A stretch of 44,755 nucleotides of DNA from Spirochaetales bacterium. Its GTDB lineage: Bacteria > Spirochaetota > Spirochaetia > Sphaerochaetales > Sphaerochaetaceae. The translations under genes were made by a program, and so were the position numbers. Of the stretch, positions 24,985 through 33,566 are shown in pieces. Each line of letters begins with the position of its first letter. The first letter of the stretch is position 1. The notes beneath the pieces were generated by a model. It did no database searches. It was given only the letters and a program-made list of their open reading frames with translations, and was not told where the DNA came from. The stretch is taken from the NCBI GenBank assembly GCA_017629575.1, contig JAGBWX010000042.1, forward strand, positions 1 through 44,755, written 5' to 3'.

Positions 24985-25160
24985 ACATGAAAGACAAAAA
25001 AGCAAAGAAAGTGCCATTATTGGTAACATAAAATAATATTCTGTTGATATATTCTTAATTTAAATAAAATTATTTGAATAAAAATTGAATTTTTTAATGC
25101 ATTTGGTCTTTACATTACTTTGATAATAGTAGGATTATAATAATAACGGAGGCGGAAAAT

Positions 25161-25673
25161 ATGGCAAGAACAAACGAGTCAGTTAACAAGAAGCTCTTAA
25201 CAGCTGCTGTAAGCGCAACAAAGGCTAGGGAAATCAAGGACATCCTCGAGAAGGGTGCTGATATCCATACTCATAACGAATGGGGCTTAACTCCTGTCAT
25301 GCTTGCTGCTCAGTATAATCATTCAGTTGCAGTTCTCAAGGCTCTCATCGAGGCTGGTGCAGATATCCATGAGGCAGAGCCAAAGTATCGCTCTAACTCT
25401 CTTCACCTTGCAGCAAACAGCTCAAAGAACCCAAAGGTAATCGATGCACTTCTCGCTGCTGGCGCAAATATCGATGCAAGAAACTATCTTGGAGAGACAG
25501 CCCTCATCATGTCTGTAAATACAAATCCTGAGACAAAGATTACAACTCAGCTCATCAAGTGTGGTGCAGATATCAATGCAACAGACTATCAGGGACATTC
25601 AGTTCTTGATTATGCTAAGGCTGCGAAGAGAACTTACATCATCAACCTTTTAAAGGAACAGGGTGCAAACTGA
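25161..25673 (+). CDS. Ankyrin-repeat protein
   Basis: A 170-residue protein with no signal peptide, made almost wholly of about four ankyrin repeats: GADIHTHNEWGLTPVMLAAQ, GADIHEAEPKYRSNSLHLAA, GANIDARNYLGETALIMSV and GADINATDYQGHSVLDYA. Such proteins bind other proteins in the cytoplasm; no enzymatic domain is attached. GGAGG eight bases before the ATG is a good ribosome site, and a TATAAT lies at 25136-25141. It is followed by its own terminator. The partner is unknown; similar short ankyrin proteins are common in spirochaetes. Confidence 0.9.
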   Translation: MARTNESVNKKLLTAAVSATKAREIKDILEKGADIHTHNEWGLTPVMLAAQYNHSVAVLKALIEAGADIHEAEPKYRSNSLHLAANSSKNPKVIDALLAAGANIDARNYLGETALIMSVNTNPETKITTQLIKCGADINATDYQGHSVLDYAKAAKRTYIINLLKEQGAN

Positions 25674-25681
25674 CAGCTAAC

Positions 25682-25706
25682 AGAGATTCTTCGGAATCTC
25701 TTTTTT
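25682..25706 (+). terminator. Terminator after the ankyrin gene
   Basis: AGAGATTC (25682-25689), a TTCG tetraloop, GAATCTCT (25694-25701), and a run of T residues. Confidence 0.92.
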
Positions 25707-25755
25707 ATTTTCGAAATGCCTTTCTATTATTATCTTCACTTATGTGAGGAAAGAT

Positions 25756-25917
25756 ATGGAAGGCATTAATTCTTTTAAGCTAAAGTCGGATATTGATAGA
25801 ATATGCGGAGTTGGTCCGCTTCCTAACTTCACATCTGAGCCAAAGAGCGAATATAGAGACTTTTCTCGGCTTCGCTATCATGGCCATCAAATTCGAGGGA
25901 TAAAGAAAAGGCATTGA
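25756..25917 (+). CDS. Predicted 53-residue small basic protein
   Basis: An ATG at 25756 preceded by GAGG six bases earlier opens a 53-codon frame ending in TGA. The product starts MEGINSFKLKSDIDRICGVG and ends in a basic, aromatic tail (SRLRYHGHQIRGIKKRH). There is no membrane segment or signal peptide and I recognise no family. The frame lies between the ankyrin terminator and a second terminator ten bases after its own stop, which is the layout of a real one-gene unit. The basic tail might bind nucleic acid, but that is a guess. It could also be chance. Confidence 0.5.
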   Translation: MEGINSFKLKSDIDRICGVGPLPNFTSEPKSEYRDFSRLRYHGHQIRGIKKRH

Positions 25918-25926
25918 AACATAGAG

Positions 25927-25951
25927 AAAAGCAGATTTAATCTGTTTTTTT
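25927..25951 (+). terminator. Terminator after the small gene
   Basis: AAAGCAGAT and ATCTGTTTT pair around a three-base loop, with seven T residues at the 3' side. The short stem is AT-rich. Confidence 0.7.
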
Positions 25952-26008
25952 CATTTTATTTTAGTCTTGGAAAACTAGGTTATAGATAATCCCCTTAGAA
26001 AATAAAAC

Positions 26009-26068
26009 TTGACAGGTAAAAATTTGCAATGATACCTTAAAAAATAGGATTGTATGATTATCATACAA
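26009..26068 (+). promoter_or_regulatory. Promoter and GntR-type operator of the isomerase/DhaKL operon
   Basis: TTGACA (26009-26014) with a weak GATACC (26031-26036) may be the promoter; TATGAT at 26053-26058 is an alternative -10. A perfect 19-bp dyad TTGTATGAT-T-ATCATACAA covers 26050-26068, so a bound repressor would block either promoter. TTGT-ATNAT-ACAA with this spacing is typical of FadR-type GntR regulators, one of which is encoded at 35083. Confidence 0.7.
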
Positions 26069-26088
26069 ATTGAATTTTAGAGGTGTTT

Positions 26089-27498
26089 ATGCTCAGAAAA
26101 CCTGTATTAGGATTGATTGGATTCTCAGATGGAGATCCAGAAGTACACGAGCAGCTGAAAGATATCGTTCAGGCTCAGGTTGATGTAATAGCATCCGAGC
26201 TTAAGAAGGACGGCAGGGTGGATGTCATTGTAGCCGATAAGCTCGTCTCCTCCGTTCAGGATGCAAAGGAAGAAGCTGAAAAGCTCGCATCTAAGGGTGT
26301 TGATGGAACTGTATTCTCATATGGCGTATTCGCATTCCCTAATTTCTCAGCAATTGCTGCAAAGAATGGCAAGGGGCCTTTCCTTCTTGCTGCTAATTTA
26401 AATCCTGATTGGCCTGGCATGGTTGCTATGCTGGCAGCGGGTGGCGCACTCCACCATATCGGAATCGAGCACTTCAGAGTTGCTGGCGATTTCCGTGAGA
26501 AGAAGGTCTTGGATAAGATGGTTACCTTTGCTAAGTGTGCAAAGGTAAAGAATATGCTTAACGGCCAGAAGTATGGCCTCATCGGCGGCAGAAGCCTCGG
26601 TATGTACAGTGCAACTGTAAGTATGCAGGATTGGCAGTCAAAGTTTGGCATCGATGTTGATCACATGGATCAGAGCGAAATTGTAAGACTTGCAGATGAA
26701 GTTCCAGAGTGCCAGGTAAACAAGGCGTTTGATTGGCTTACTGACAATGTAGGTGCTATCGAGTACAACGGCACATCATTTACTCCAGATAAGCTTAAGC
26801 TCCAGATTAGACATTATGAGGCAATTAAGAGAATCGTAAAGGAAAACAATTATGACTTCGTCGGTGTTAAGTGTCATTACGAGATGAGCAGACACTACTG
26901 CACAGAGTGTATTGCTGCTGCATTTATGAACGACCCTTATGACTGGGATGGAAAGAAGGAGCCTTGCGTATATGCTTGTGAGGCAGATTCTGATGCAGCT
27001 CTTACAATGCAGATTCTTAAGATTTTGACAGACGAGCCTGTAGTATTCATGGACGTACGCCACTATGACCCAGAAGAAGATGTAATGGTCTTCTGTAACT
27101 GTGGTTCTGAGTCAACATATTATGCAACTGGAACAGAGGACTACAAGGAAAATCTTAAGAGGACAACGCTCTATCCATGCCTTCCTATATATGCAGGCGG
27201 TGGCTGTCACGTAAACCTTATGACTAAGAAAGGAAAGGCAACTATTGCAAGATTGAACAGAAACGAAGGCAAGTACAGAATGACAATCATTCCTGTAGAG
27301 TTCGTAGAGCTTGCAAAAGAGAAGATGGCAGAGACGACAATGGAATGGCCTCATGTATTCGCAAAGCTTCCATTCGACCATCAGATCTTCCTTGATAAAT
27401 TCGATGCAAACCATTGCCACGCTGTCTATGGTGACTGGACAGAAGAGCTAAAGATGATTTGCTCAATGATGGATATTGAAGTTGAAATGCTGGCTTAG
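26089..27498 (+). CDS. L-fucose/L-arabinose isomerase-like protein
   Basis: A 469-residue cytoplasmic aldose-ketose isomerase of the FucI-like fold. The metal-site region ACEADSDAALTM carries Glu298, and the C-terminal HCHAVYGD has His442/His444. FucI itself is about 590 residues, so this is the shorter 'fucose isomerase-like' branch, whose substrates are varied and often unknown. I start at ATG 26089, five bases after TTAGAGG; a GTG at 26083 would lie within that ribosome site. It is first in an operon with DhaK, DhaL and an RpiB-like isomerase, ten bases before DhaK. It probably makes the ketose that DhaK phosphorylates. Confidence 0.8.
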   Translation: MLRKPVLGLIGFSDGDPEVHEQLKDIVQAQVDVIASELKKDGRVDVIVADKLVSSVQDAKEEAEKLASKGVDGTVFSYGVFAFPNFSAIAAKNGKGPFLLAANLNPDWPGMVAMLAAGGALHHIGIEHFRVAGDFREKKVLDKMVTFAKCAKVKNMLNGQKYGLIGGRSLGMYSATVSMQDWQSKFGIDVDHMDQSEIVRLADEVPECQVNKAFDWLTDNVGAIEYNGTSFTPDKLKLQIRHYEAIKRIVKENNYDFVGVKCHYEMSRHYCTECIAAAFMNDPYDWDGKKEPCVYACEADSDAALTMQILKILTDEPVVFMDVRHYDPEEDVMVFCNCGSESTYYATGTEDYKENLKRTTLYPCLPIYAGGGCHVNLMTKKGKATIARLNRNEGKYRMTIIPVEFVELAKEKMAETTMEWPHVFAKLPFDHQIFLDKFDANHCHAVYGDWTEELKMICSMMDIEVEMLA

Positions 27499-27507
27499 GA
27501 GGACTTA

Positions 27508-28503
27508 ATGCAGCGTATTTTTAATAACCCAGACAATATTGTCGATGAGATGCTTGATGGCTTTGTAAAGGCTCATGGCGATATCGTTGAAAGAACAGAT
27601 AACAAGAGAGTAATCAGAAGTGTCTTCAAGAAAGAAGGCAAGGTTGGTATTGTCACAGGCGGTGGCTCTGGACACAAGCCAGCTTTCGTAGGCTATGTTG
27701 GAAAGAACATGTGCGATGCTGTTGCAGTTGGTGAGATTTTCTCATCTCCTACAGCTAATGCCTTCCTTGATGCATGCCGTGCTGCAGATTCAGGCAAGGG
27801 CGTAGCTTGTCTGTATGGCAACTATTCTGGCGACAACATGAACGTTAAGATGGCAATCAGAATGGGCAAGCGTGAGAATCTTGAGATTAAGACTGTTGTT
27901 GCAAATGACGATGCTGCATCAGCTCCAAAGGATCAGAGAGAGAAGAGAAGAGGCGTTGCTGGCGAGATTTTCATGTGGAAGATTGCAGGAGCTAAGGCAG
28001 ATGAAGGAGCATCTCTTGATGAAGTAATCGAAGCAGCTCAGAAGGCTATCGACAATACAAGAAGTGTTGGTATTGGTCTCACACCTTGTACACTTCCTTC
28101 TGTTGGTCATCCTAACTTCAAGATTGAAGAAGGCACTATGGAAGTAGGAATCGGACATCATGGAGAGCCTGGAATCGAGGTATGCAAGCTCGAGAGCGCT
28201 GCAGAGATGGCAAAGAGAATGTGCGATACAGTATTGAACGATCTTCCTTTCGAGTCTGGCGATGATGTAGCTGTTCTCGTATCAGGACTTGGCGCAACAC
28301 CTCTTATGGAGCTCTACGTTCTCTATAACGAAGTTGAGAAGATCATCACAGAGAAGGGAATCAAAGTTTATAAGCCATATGTCGGCAACTATTTCACATC
28401 CCTCGAAATGATGGGTGCAACACTTACAGTCATGAAGCTTGATGATGAAATGAAGAAGCTTCTCGATAAGCCTGCATATTCAGTTGGCCTCAAGCAGAAC
28501 TAA
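27508..28503 (+). CDS. dhaK: Dihydroxyacetone kinase-type subunit DhaK
   Basis: A 331-residue protein that binds a short ketose covalently through a histidine. The binding motifs are GGGSGHKPAFVGYVGKNM (about 50-67) and His218 in GIGHHGEPG, where the hemiaminal bond forms. The family includes dihydroxyacetone, L-erythrulose and apulose kinases, so the ketose need not be dihydroxyacetone. GGAGG follows the preceding stop and lies six bases before the ATG. The separate DhaL gene follows 11 bases later. No DhaM phosphotransfer partner is present, so phosphate may come from ATP. Confidence 0.92.
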   Translation: MQRIFNNPDNIVDEMLDGFVKAHGDIVERTDNKRVIRSVFKKEGKVGIVTGGGSGHKPAFVGYVGKNMCDAVAVGEIFSSPTANAFLDACRAADSGKGVACLYGNYSGDNMNVKMAIRMGKRENLEIKTVVANDDAASAPKDQREKRRGVAGEIFMWKIAGAKADEGASLDEVIEAAQKAIDNTRSVGIGLTPCTLPSVGHPNFKIEEGTMEVGIGHHGEPGIEVCKLESAAEMAKRMCDTVLNDLPFESGDDVAVLVSGLGATPLMELYVLYNEVEKIITEKGIKVYKPYVGNYFTSLEMMGATLTVMKLDDEMKKLLDKPAYSVGLKQN

Positions 28504-28514
28504 GGAGATAGAAC

Positions 28515-29162
28515 GTGAAGAAATTCTTGAACTCTGAGGGATATGTAATCCTCAGACATATGGTAAAGGCTATTCAGGATAATAAAGTTCTTCTTGGTGA
28601 TGTAGATGGTCTTATCGGAGATGGTGACCATGGCATGAACATGAACAAGGGCTTTACAACCTTCTGGGACAGAAATGGAGAGAGCAATCTTTCTTTTTCA
28701 GATGGTCTATTTGAGCTCGGCAATGTTCTTCTTGGTGAAATCGGTGGCTCAATGGGTCCTATCTACGGAACTATCTTCATGGAAATGAGCGACGCTCTCA
28801 CTGATGATGAGATTGGTGTTGGCGAGCTTGCTTCAGCATTCGAAGCTGGAAGAAACGGACTTTTTGAAATTATCGATGCAAGAGTTGGAGACAAGACACT
28901 TGTTGACGTTCTCAGCCCAGTTTGTGATTTCCTCAGATCAAGCGCAGATAATGGTGCTGCATTGGAGGATATCCTCTCTTCAATGAAGGCCATTGCAGAA
29001 AACGGAAAGGAATCAACAAAGGCACTCGAGGCTAAGTATGGTAGAGCATCAAGACTTGGTGCAAGATCAATTGGTGTTCTCGATGCAGGTGCTACCTCTT
29101 GCTGCATCATCATTCAGGCTATGGCATCTGGCATTGAGGAAATCCTTGGAGGCGCTGAATGA
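28515..29162 (+). CDS. dhaL: Dihydroxyacetone kinase-type nucleotide-binding subunit DhaL
   Basis: A 215-residue all-helical subunit that holds ADP/ATP and two Mg2+ ions. The Asp cluster DGLIGDGDHGMNMNKGF near 30-46 binds the metals, and LGEIGGSMGPIYG near 75 contacts the nucleotide. The start is GTG after AAGGAG. The stop overlaps the next ATG (ATGA). With DhaK it forms the complete kinase. Confidence 0.92.
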   Translation: MKKFLNSEGYVILRHMVKAIQDNKVLLGDVDGLIGDGDHGMNMNKGFTTFWDRNGESNLSFSDGLFELGNVLLGEIGGSMGPIYGTIFMEMSDALTDDEIGVGELASAFEAGRNGLFEIIDARVGDKTLVDVLSPVCDFLRSSADNGAALEDILSSMKAIAENGKESTKALEAKYGRASRLGARSIGVLDAGATSCCIIIQAMASGIEEILGGAE

Positions 29163-29596
29163 AGGTAGCTATTGGATGCGATCCAAACGCAATGGTTGAG
29201 AAGGATAGGATCAAGGCTCTTGTTGAAAAGCTTGGCCATGAGGTTGTCGATTTCGGAAGCGAGAACCCAATCTATGCAGATACAGCAATCGCAGTAGCAG
29301 AATATGTTAGCCAGAAGAACGCAGACAGGGGAATCCTTATCTGCGGAACAGGTCTCGGCATGTCAATTGCTGCAAACAAGGTAAAGGGCGCTTATGCAGC
29401 TCTTCTTACAGACCAGTATTCTACAGAGAGATCTATCAAGAGCAATAATGCCAATATCGCATGTTTTGGAGCATTTACTCTTGGTCCAAAGGTGATGGAA
29501 GCTTTGACATCTGCTTGGCTTGGATATTCATATACAGATGGTACTCCTTCTGCTAAGAAGATTCAAAGATTTGTCGATTACGACAACGAACGCTAA
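29159..29596 (+). CDS. RpiB/LacAB-family sugar-phosphate isomerase
   Basis: A 145-residue cytoplasmic isomerase. GCDPNAM at the start replaces the usual GxDHAG, and the catalytic Cys62 sits in ICGTGLGMSIAANK; SNNANIACFG also matches. RpiB relatives interconvert ribose-5-P/ribulose-5-P, allose-6-P, galactose-6-P or erythrose/erythrulose-4-P. The loss of the His in the first motif argues against plain RpiB. Its fusion by overlap to dhaL suggests it acts on the phosphorylated ketose made by DhaKL. It ends this transcription unit; a new promoter follows. Confidence 0.85.
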   Translation: MKVAIGCDPNAMVEKDRIKALVEKLGHEVVDFGSENPIYADTAIAVAEYVSQKNADRGILICGTGLGMSIAANKVKGAYAALLTDQYSTERSIKSNNANIACFGAFTLGPKVMEALTSAWLGYSYTDGTPSAKKIQRFVDYDNER

Positions 29597-29648
29597 ACAT
29601 AGCGATATCAATGGTTATCTACGAATGGCAATTGAGCCTAAAAAAAAG

Positions 29649-29683
29649 TTGACAATTGCTATTTGTCGTATAATACTACAAAT
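29649..29683 (+). promoter_or_regulatory. Promoter and GntR-type operator of the tctCBA operon
   Basis: TTGACA (29649-29654) and TATAAT (29669-29674) are 14 bases apart, or 16 to TAATAC at 29671. A 23-bp dyad centred on 29672, with arms ATTTGT-c-GTAT and ATAC-t-ACAAAT (29661-29683), covers the -10. Its inner 19 bases share the form TTGTNNNATNATNNNACAA with the site at 26050. Confidence 0.7.
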
Positions 29684-29753
29684 GAAACCAGCAGTCGCAC
29701 TAGCTATTTGTCTGCTGGACAGTGGTAAAAACACAACAAAAGGAGAAAGGAAA

Positions 29754-30713
29754 ATGAAAAAAGGTTTTGTTGTTTTAGCATTGGCAGTTCTTATTGCTGC
29801 TCCATTATTCGCAGAGGGTGCTACAGAGTCTAAGTTCCCTACAAAGTCAATTTCTATCGTATGTCAGGCAAATCCTGGTGGTTCTTCAGACCTCAACTGT
29901 AGAACAATCGCTCCTGGAATGGAAGAAATCCTTGGTGTTCCTGTAACAGTAGAAAACAGACCAGGCGCAGGTGGCGGTATTGGTATTTCATACGCAGCAG
30001 CAGCTCCAGCTGACGGTTATGTTATTGGCCATCTCCCAGTTGACGTTGCACAGATTAAGCCTGCTGGCAATGCAGACGTAACTCCAGAAGACTTCAGAGT
30101 TCTCGCTAGAGTATCTACACACCCAGCTGCAATCATCGTAAAGGCTGATTCTCCAATCAAGACAACTGAAGATTTCATCGCATATGCAAAGAGCAACCCT
30201 GGTAAGGTATCAGTTGGTAACTCAGGTACAGGCGCTGTATGGCACCTCGCTGCTTGCCAGTTCGAACAGGCTGCTGACATCACTCTCAACCACATCCCAT
30301 TCGAAGGCGCTGCTCCTTCAATCACAGCTCTCATGGGCGGTCACATCGACGCTATCTGCGCATCAGCAGCAGAAGTAAGAGCTCAGATCCAGTCTGGCGA
30401 CCTCAGAATCGTATGCGTACTCTCAGCAGAGAGATTTGGCCTCTTCCCAGATGTTCCTACAGCTAAGGAAGCAGGTTATGACATCAACGTTCTTTGCTGG
30501 CTCGGCTTCGGCGTTCCTGCAGGTACTCCAGATGACGTTTACAACACAATCCTCGACGCAATGAGAACTTCTTATCAGTCAGAAGCTTATCAGAACATGC
30601 TCGCAGCTAACGGCTATACACCAGCATGGCTCGAAGGCGAAGAATTCCAGAAGTATGCAATGGAAGAGTTCGAAATCTACAACGAGCTTATCCCAAGAGT
30701 ACTCGGATACTAA
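29754..30713 (+). CDS. tctC: Tripartite tricarboxylate transporter binding protein (TctC/Bug family)
   Basis: A 319-residue periplasmic substrate-binding protein. A signal peptide MKKGFVVLALAVLIAAPLFA is cleaved before EGATES, the same FA-EG site as the protein at 5038. The family's carboxylate-clamp regions ANPGGSSDLNCRT, ENRPGAGGGIG and HIPFEGAAPSITALMGG are clear. Members bind small carboxylates, so the cargo is probably a sugar acid or keto acid. I start at 29754 after AGGAG; the open frame runs upstream to 29520 but includes the promoter and operator. Codon use is strongly biased, implying high expression. Confidence 0.92.
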   Translation: MKKGFVVLALAVLIAAPLFAEGATESKFPTKSISIVCQANPGGSSDLNCRTIAPGMEEILGVPVTVENRPGAGGGIGISYAAAAPADGYVIGHLPVDVAQIKPAGNADVTPEDFRVLARVSTHPAAIIVKADSPIKTTEDFIAYAKSNPGKVSVGNSGTGAVWHLAACQFEQAADITLNHIPFEGAAPSITALMGGHIDAICASAAEVRAQIQSGDLRIVCVLSAERFGLFPDVPTAKEAGYDINVLCWLGFGVPAGTPDDVYNTILDAMRTSYQSEAYQNMLAANGYTPAWLEGEEFQKYAMEEFEIYNELIPRVLGY

Positions 30714-30732
30714 TTCAAATCTAATCATGTAT

Positions 30733-30756
30733 GGCCTCCTCTCGGGGAGGCCAATT
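30733..30756 (+). terminator. Partial terminator between tctC and tctB
   Basis: GGCCTCC (30733-30739) pairs with GGAGGCC (30746-30752), followed by AATTTT. The poor T tract suggests leakiness, which would reduce membrane-subunit expression relative to the binding protein. Confidence 0.7.
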
Positions 30757-30776
30757 TTAAAAGAAGGAAATGAAGT

Positions 30777-31232
30777 ATGATTGAAATCATCGTAAACGTT
30801 TTGGGCATTGCAATCGCCGCATTTCTATATATTTTCTCTAGAGATTTCTCTGTTTCTACAAGACCAGGAATTCCAAGTGCTGCATTCTTCCCAACTATTA
30901 TTTGTGTAGCATTATTAATTCTTGGTATCTACAACTTAGTTAAGATAATTGTTTTCAAGAAGAAGCATGTTGATCCTGCTTCTGAATCAATCCGCATCAC
31001 AAAGCTCAAAGTGCTTCAGATGCTTGCAATCGTTTCACTGATGGCTCTATATGCCGTTCTCTGGAACTATAAAATCGGACATTTCATCCTCAATTCAATC
31101 ATCTGTTTCACACCAATTTGTTGGTTGCTTGGAGATGAGGTTGAATGGTGGAAATCTGCAATATATATCGTAGGTCTTACAATTTTTATCTACTTACTCT
31201 TTGGAGTAGGCTTAAAAGTAAGAATTTGGTAA
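30777..31232 (+). CDS. tctB: Tripartite tricarboxylate transporter small membrane subunit TctB
   Basis: A 151-residue inner-membrane protein with four hydrophobic segments (about 2-20, 36-57, 80-100, 125-147), the TctB (DUF1468) layout including TRPGIPSAAFFP near residue 28. AAGGAA lies before the ATG, and the next gene begins 9 bases after the stop. Confidence 0.88.
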   Translation: MIEIIVNVLGIAIAAFLYIFSRDFSVSTRPGIPSAAFFPTIICVALLILGIYNLVKIIVFKKKHVDPASESIRITKLKVLQMLAIVSLMALYAVLWNYKIGHFILNSIICFTPICWLLGDEVEWWKSAIYIVGLTIFIYLLFGVGLKVRIW

Positions 31233-31241
31233 GGAGGCAAT

Positions 31242-32783
31242 ATGGATATCGGATTGATTATTTCTTCTATTCTTAGTCCTAATGTATTGTTATTTACAGT
31301 AGCTGGTATCCTTCTTGGTATGTTCATCGGAGCTATGCCTGGTCTCTCAGCTACAATGGGTGTTGCAATCCTTCTGCCTCTGACCTTCTGGGTAGAGCCT
31401 TCTGCAGGACTTGGTATGCTCCTTGGTATCTACAACTCAGCTATTTATGCTGGTGGTGTATCTGCTATCCTCTTGGGCGTTCCAGGCACTCCTGCATCAA
31501 TCGCTTCAACCTTTGATGGACCAATCATCTCTAAGGGTGGTCATCCAACTCTTGCTCTTTGGATTAATACAGTATTCTCTGTAATCGGCGGCTTGATTGG
31601 TATTCTTTGTCTTATCATTGCATCATTCCCAATTGCTAGATTCGCTTTAAGATTTGGACCTCCAGAGTATACAACAGTAGCTCTCTTCGGTCTTTCAATG
31701 ATGGTTGCTGTTTCCGGTAAGTCAGTAGCAAAGGGTATTTTCGTAGGATTCCTTGGCCTTGCTCTTTCAACTGTTGGAATGGACCCAATGAACGGTGTTA
31801 AGAGATTTACTTTCGGTAAATTTATCCTTATCGATGGATTCTCATTCGTTCCAATCATGATTGGTCTCTTCGGCGTTGGTGAGGCTCTGAAGCAGCTTTC
31901 TGAGACTCCTGCTGTAAAGGTTCGTTTTGTAAAGAAGCTTGAGAAGGAACAGAAGACAACAGTTTCTGACTTCATTCAGGAAGAGAAGGGGGCTCAGAAG
32001 AGAATGACTCTCAGAGAAGTCTGGGCTACAAAGTGGTCTATTCTCGTTACATCCATCATTTCTGTTTTCGTAGGTGCTATTCCTGGTACAGGTGGAGACA
32101 TTGCAGCTATCGTATCATGGACACAGTGTAAGAACTTCTCCAAGGATAAGGAAAACTATGGAAAGGGAAGTAGGGAAGCTCTTGCTGTAACATGTGCTGC
32201 TAACAATGCAAGTATCGGTGGTGCGATGACAACAATGCTTACACTTGGTATCCCTGGCGACTCTGTAACAGCAATCCTTATCGGTGCACTGATGATGTAC
32301 AACTATACACCAGGTCCTCTGTTGTTCTCAGAGCATAAGGATATGGTAATCATCCTCTTTGGACTCCTTGTTGTATGTAATATCTTAATCCTCCTCTTAG
32401 GAAACCTCGGCTCAAAGATTTTCTCAAAGTTCACAAAGCTTCCAAGAGCATGGATCAGCACAACAATCATCATGTTCTCACTCGTTGGTTCTTATGCAAT
32501 CCAGAACAGCGTATTTGATGTATTTGTTTGCTTAGTAGCAGGTATCTTTGGATTCTTCCTTTCAAAGGGTGGATTCCCAACAGGACCAATCGTTCTTGCA
32601 TTGATTCTTGGTGAAATGGTTGAGTCAAATTTCGTAAGAAGTATGATGCTTCCTCCTGGAACCTATTCTACATTCTTCGTAAGACCAATCTCACTCGTAC
32701 TGATTATTCTTACTGCGGTTTCTCTTATTGGACCTGCTGTAATTAAGCTTGTTAAGAAATCAAAAGAAAGAAAGGAGGCTTGA
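31242..32783 (+). CDS. tctA: Tripartite tricarboxylate transporter large membrane subunit TctA
   Basis: A 513-residue inner-membrane protein of normal length with about 12 helices. The conserved TctA sequences GAMPGLSATMGVAILLP (about 30-46) and GAIPGTGGDIAAIVSW (about 275-290) are present, as is the ANNASIGGAMTTMLTLGIPGD region (quoted in part as TMLTLGIPGD). It is the secondary transporter that receives the substrate from TctC. AAGGAGG precedes the ATG. Confidence 0.95.
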   Translation: MDIGLIISSILSPNVLLFTVAGILLGMFIGAMPGLSATMGVAILLPLTFWVEPSAGLGMLLGIYNSAIYAGGVSAILLGVPGTPASIASTFDGPIISKGGHPTLALWINTVFSVIGGLIGILCLIIASFPIARFALRFGPPEYTTVALFGLSMMVAVSGKSVAKGIFVGFLGLALSTVGMDPMNGVKRFTFGKFILIDGFSFVPIMIGLFGVGEALKQLSETPAVKVRFVKKLEKEQKTTVSDFIQEEKGAQKRMTLREVWATKWSILVTSIISVFVGAIPGTGGDIAAIVSWTQCKNFSKDKENYGKGSREALAVTCAANNASIGGAMTTMLTLGIPGDSVTAILIGALMMYNYTPGPLLFSEHKDMVIILFGLLVVCNILILLLGNLGSKIFSKFTKLPRAWISTTIIMFSLVGSYAIQNSVFDVFVCLVAGIFGFFLSKGGFPTGPIVLALILGEMVESNFVRSMMLPPGTYSTFFVRPISLVLIILTAVSLIGPAVIKLVKKSKERKEA

Positions 32784-32784
32784 A

Positions 32785-33555
32785 ATGAAGTCACTTAAAG
32801 AAAAACTCAGAGATTGTGAACTCGTTAAGGGTATGCATTCAACTCTCAATGATCCATGTATCTCAGAACTTTGTGGAAATATCGGATATGATTTCCTTTG
32901 GATAGATACAGAGCATTCAGCTATTGATTATGGCATGCTTCAGAATCATCTCATGGCAGCTAGAGCTGCTGGAACAGCATCTATTGTTAGAATTCCATGG
33001 AATGATCCTATTCTTGCAAAGAGAGTTCTTGAGCAGGGGCCAGATGGAATCATCTTCCCTGTAGTCAATACAGCAGAAGAACTCGATAAGGCTATGAAGA
33101 GTACTCTTTATCCACCAGAGGGAACAAGAGGCTATGGCCCAGTAAGAGCTGCAAAATATGGATTTACAGATGCTTTCGAGTATATCAAGAAGGTTAGCAA
33201 GGATGACTTTATCAGATGTGTTCAGATTGAGTCATATATCGCAGTAGAGAACCTTGAGGAAATGGCAAAGAATCCATGGGTTGACTGCTTCATCTTTGGA
33301 CCATGTGACCTTTCTGGATCTATTGGACAGCTCAATGAGGTATTCGAACCAGATACACAGGCTCTTATCAAGAAGGCTTGCGATATCCTCAAGAAGGCTG
33401 GAAAGAGCATTGGTGTTTCAACAGGTTCAGATGATCCTGCTGTACTCAAGTTCTGGTATGACCTCGGAATCAACTTCATCAGTGCTGGCACAGATTATCT
33501 CCATATCCTCTCTGGCGCTAAGAAGGTATTATCAATCCTCGATTCACTCGAGTAA
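32785..33555 (+). CDS. HpcH/HpaI-family class II pyruvate aldolase
   Basis: A 256-residue cytoplasmic enzyme of the HpaI/2-dehydro-3-deoxyglucarate aldolase family, which splits 2-keto-3-deoxy sugar acids or hydroxy-keto acids into pyruvate and an aldehyde. Features are KGMHSTLNDPCISELC, FLWIDTEHSAIDY (catalytic His), RIPWNDP, EGTRGYGP (Arg) and metal-binding VQIESYIAVENLEE with Asp in FGPCDLSGS. The ATG at 32785 is one base after the tctA stop, with AAGGAGG inside tctA; starts further upstream overlap tctA needlessly. It fits a sugar-acid importer next to it. Confidence 0.88.
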   Translation: MKSLKEKLRDCELVKGMHSTLNDPCISELCGNIGYDFLWIDTEHSAIDYGMLQNHLMAARAAGTASIVRIPWNDPILAKRVLEQGPDGIIFPVVNTAEELDKAMKSTLYPPEGTRGYGPVRAAKYGFTDAFEYIKKVSKDDFIRCVQIESYIAVENLEEMAKNPWVDCFIFGPCDLSGSIGQLNEVFEPDTQALIKKACDILKKAGKSIGVSTGSDDPAVLKFWYDLGINFISAGTDYLHILSGAKKVLSILDSLE

Positions 33556-33566
33556 GGAGAATCTTT

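Noticed and set aside
29520-29753. Upstream extension of the tctC frame
   Set aside because: It would include the rpiB-like gene end, the promoter and the 23-bp operator; the signal peptide begins at 29754 after AGGAG.
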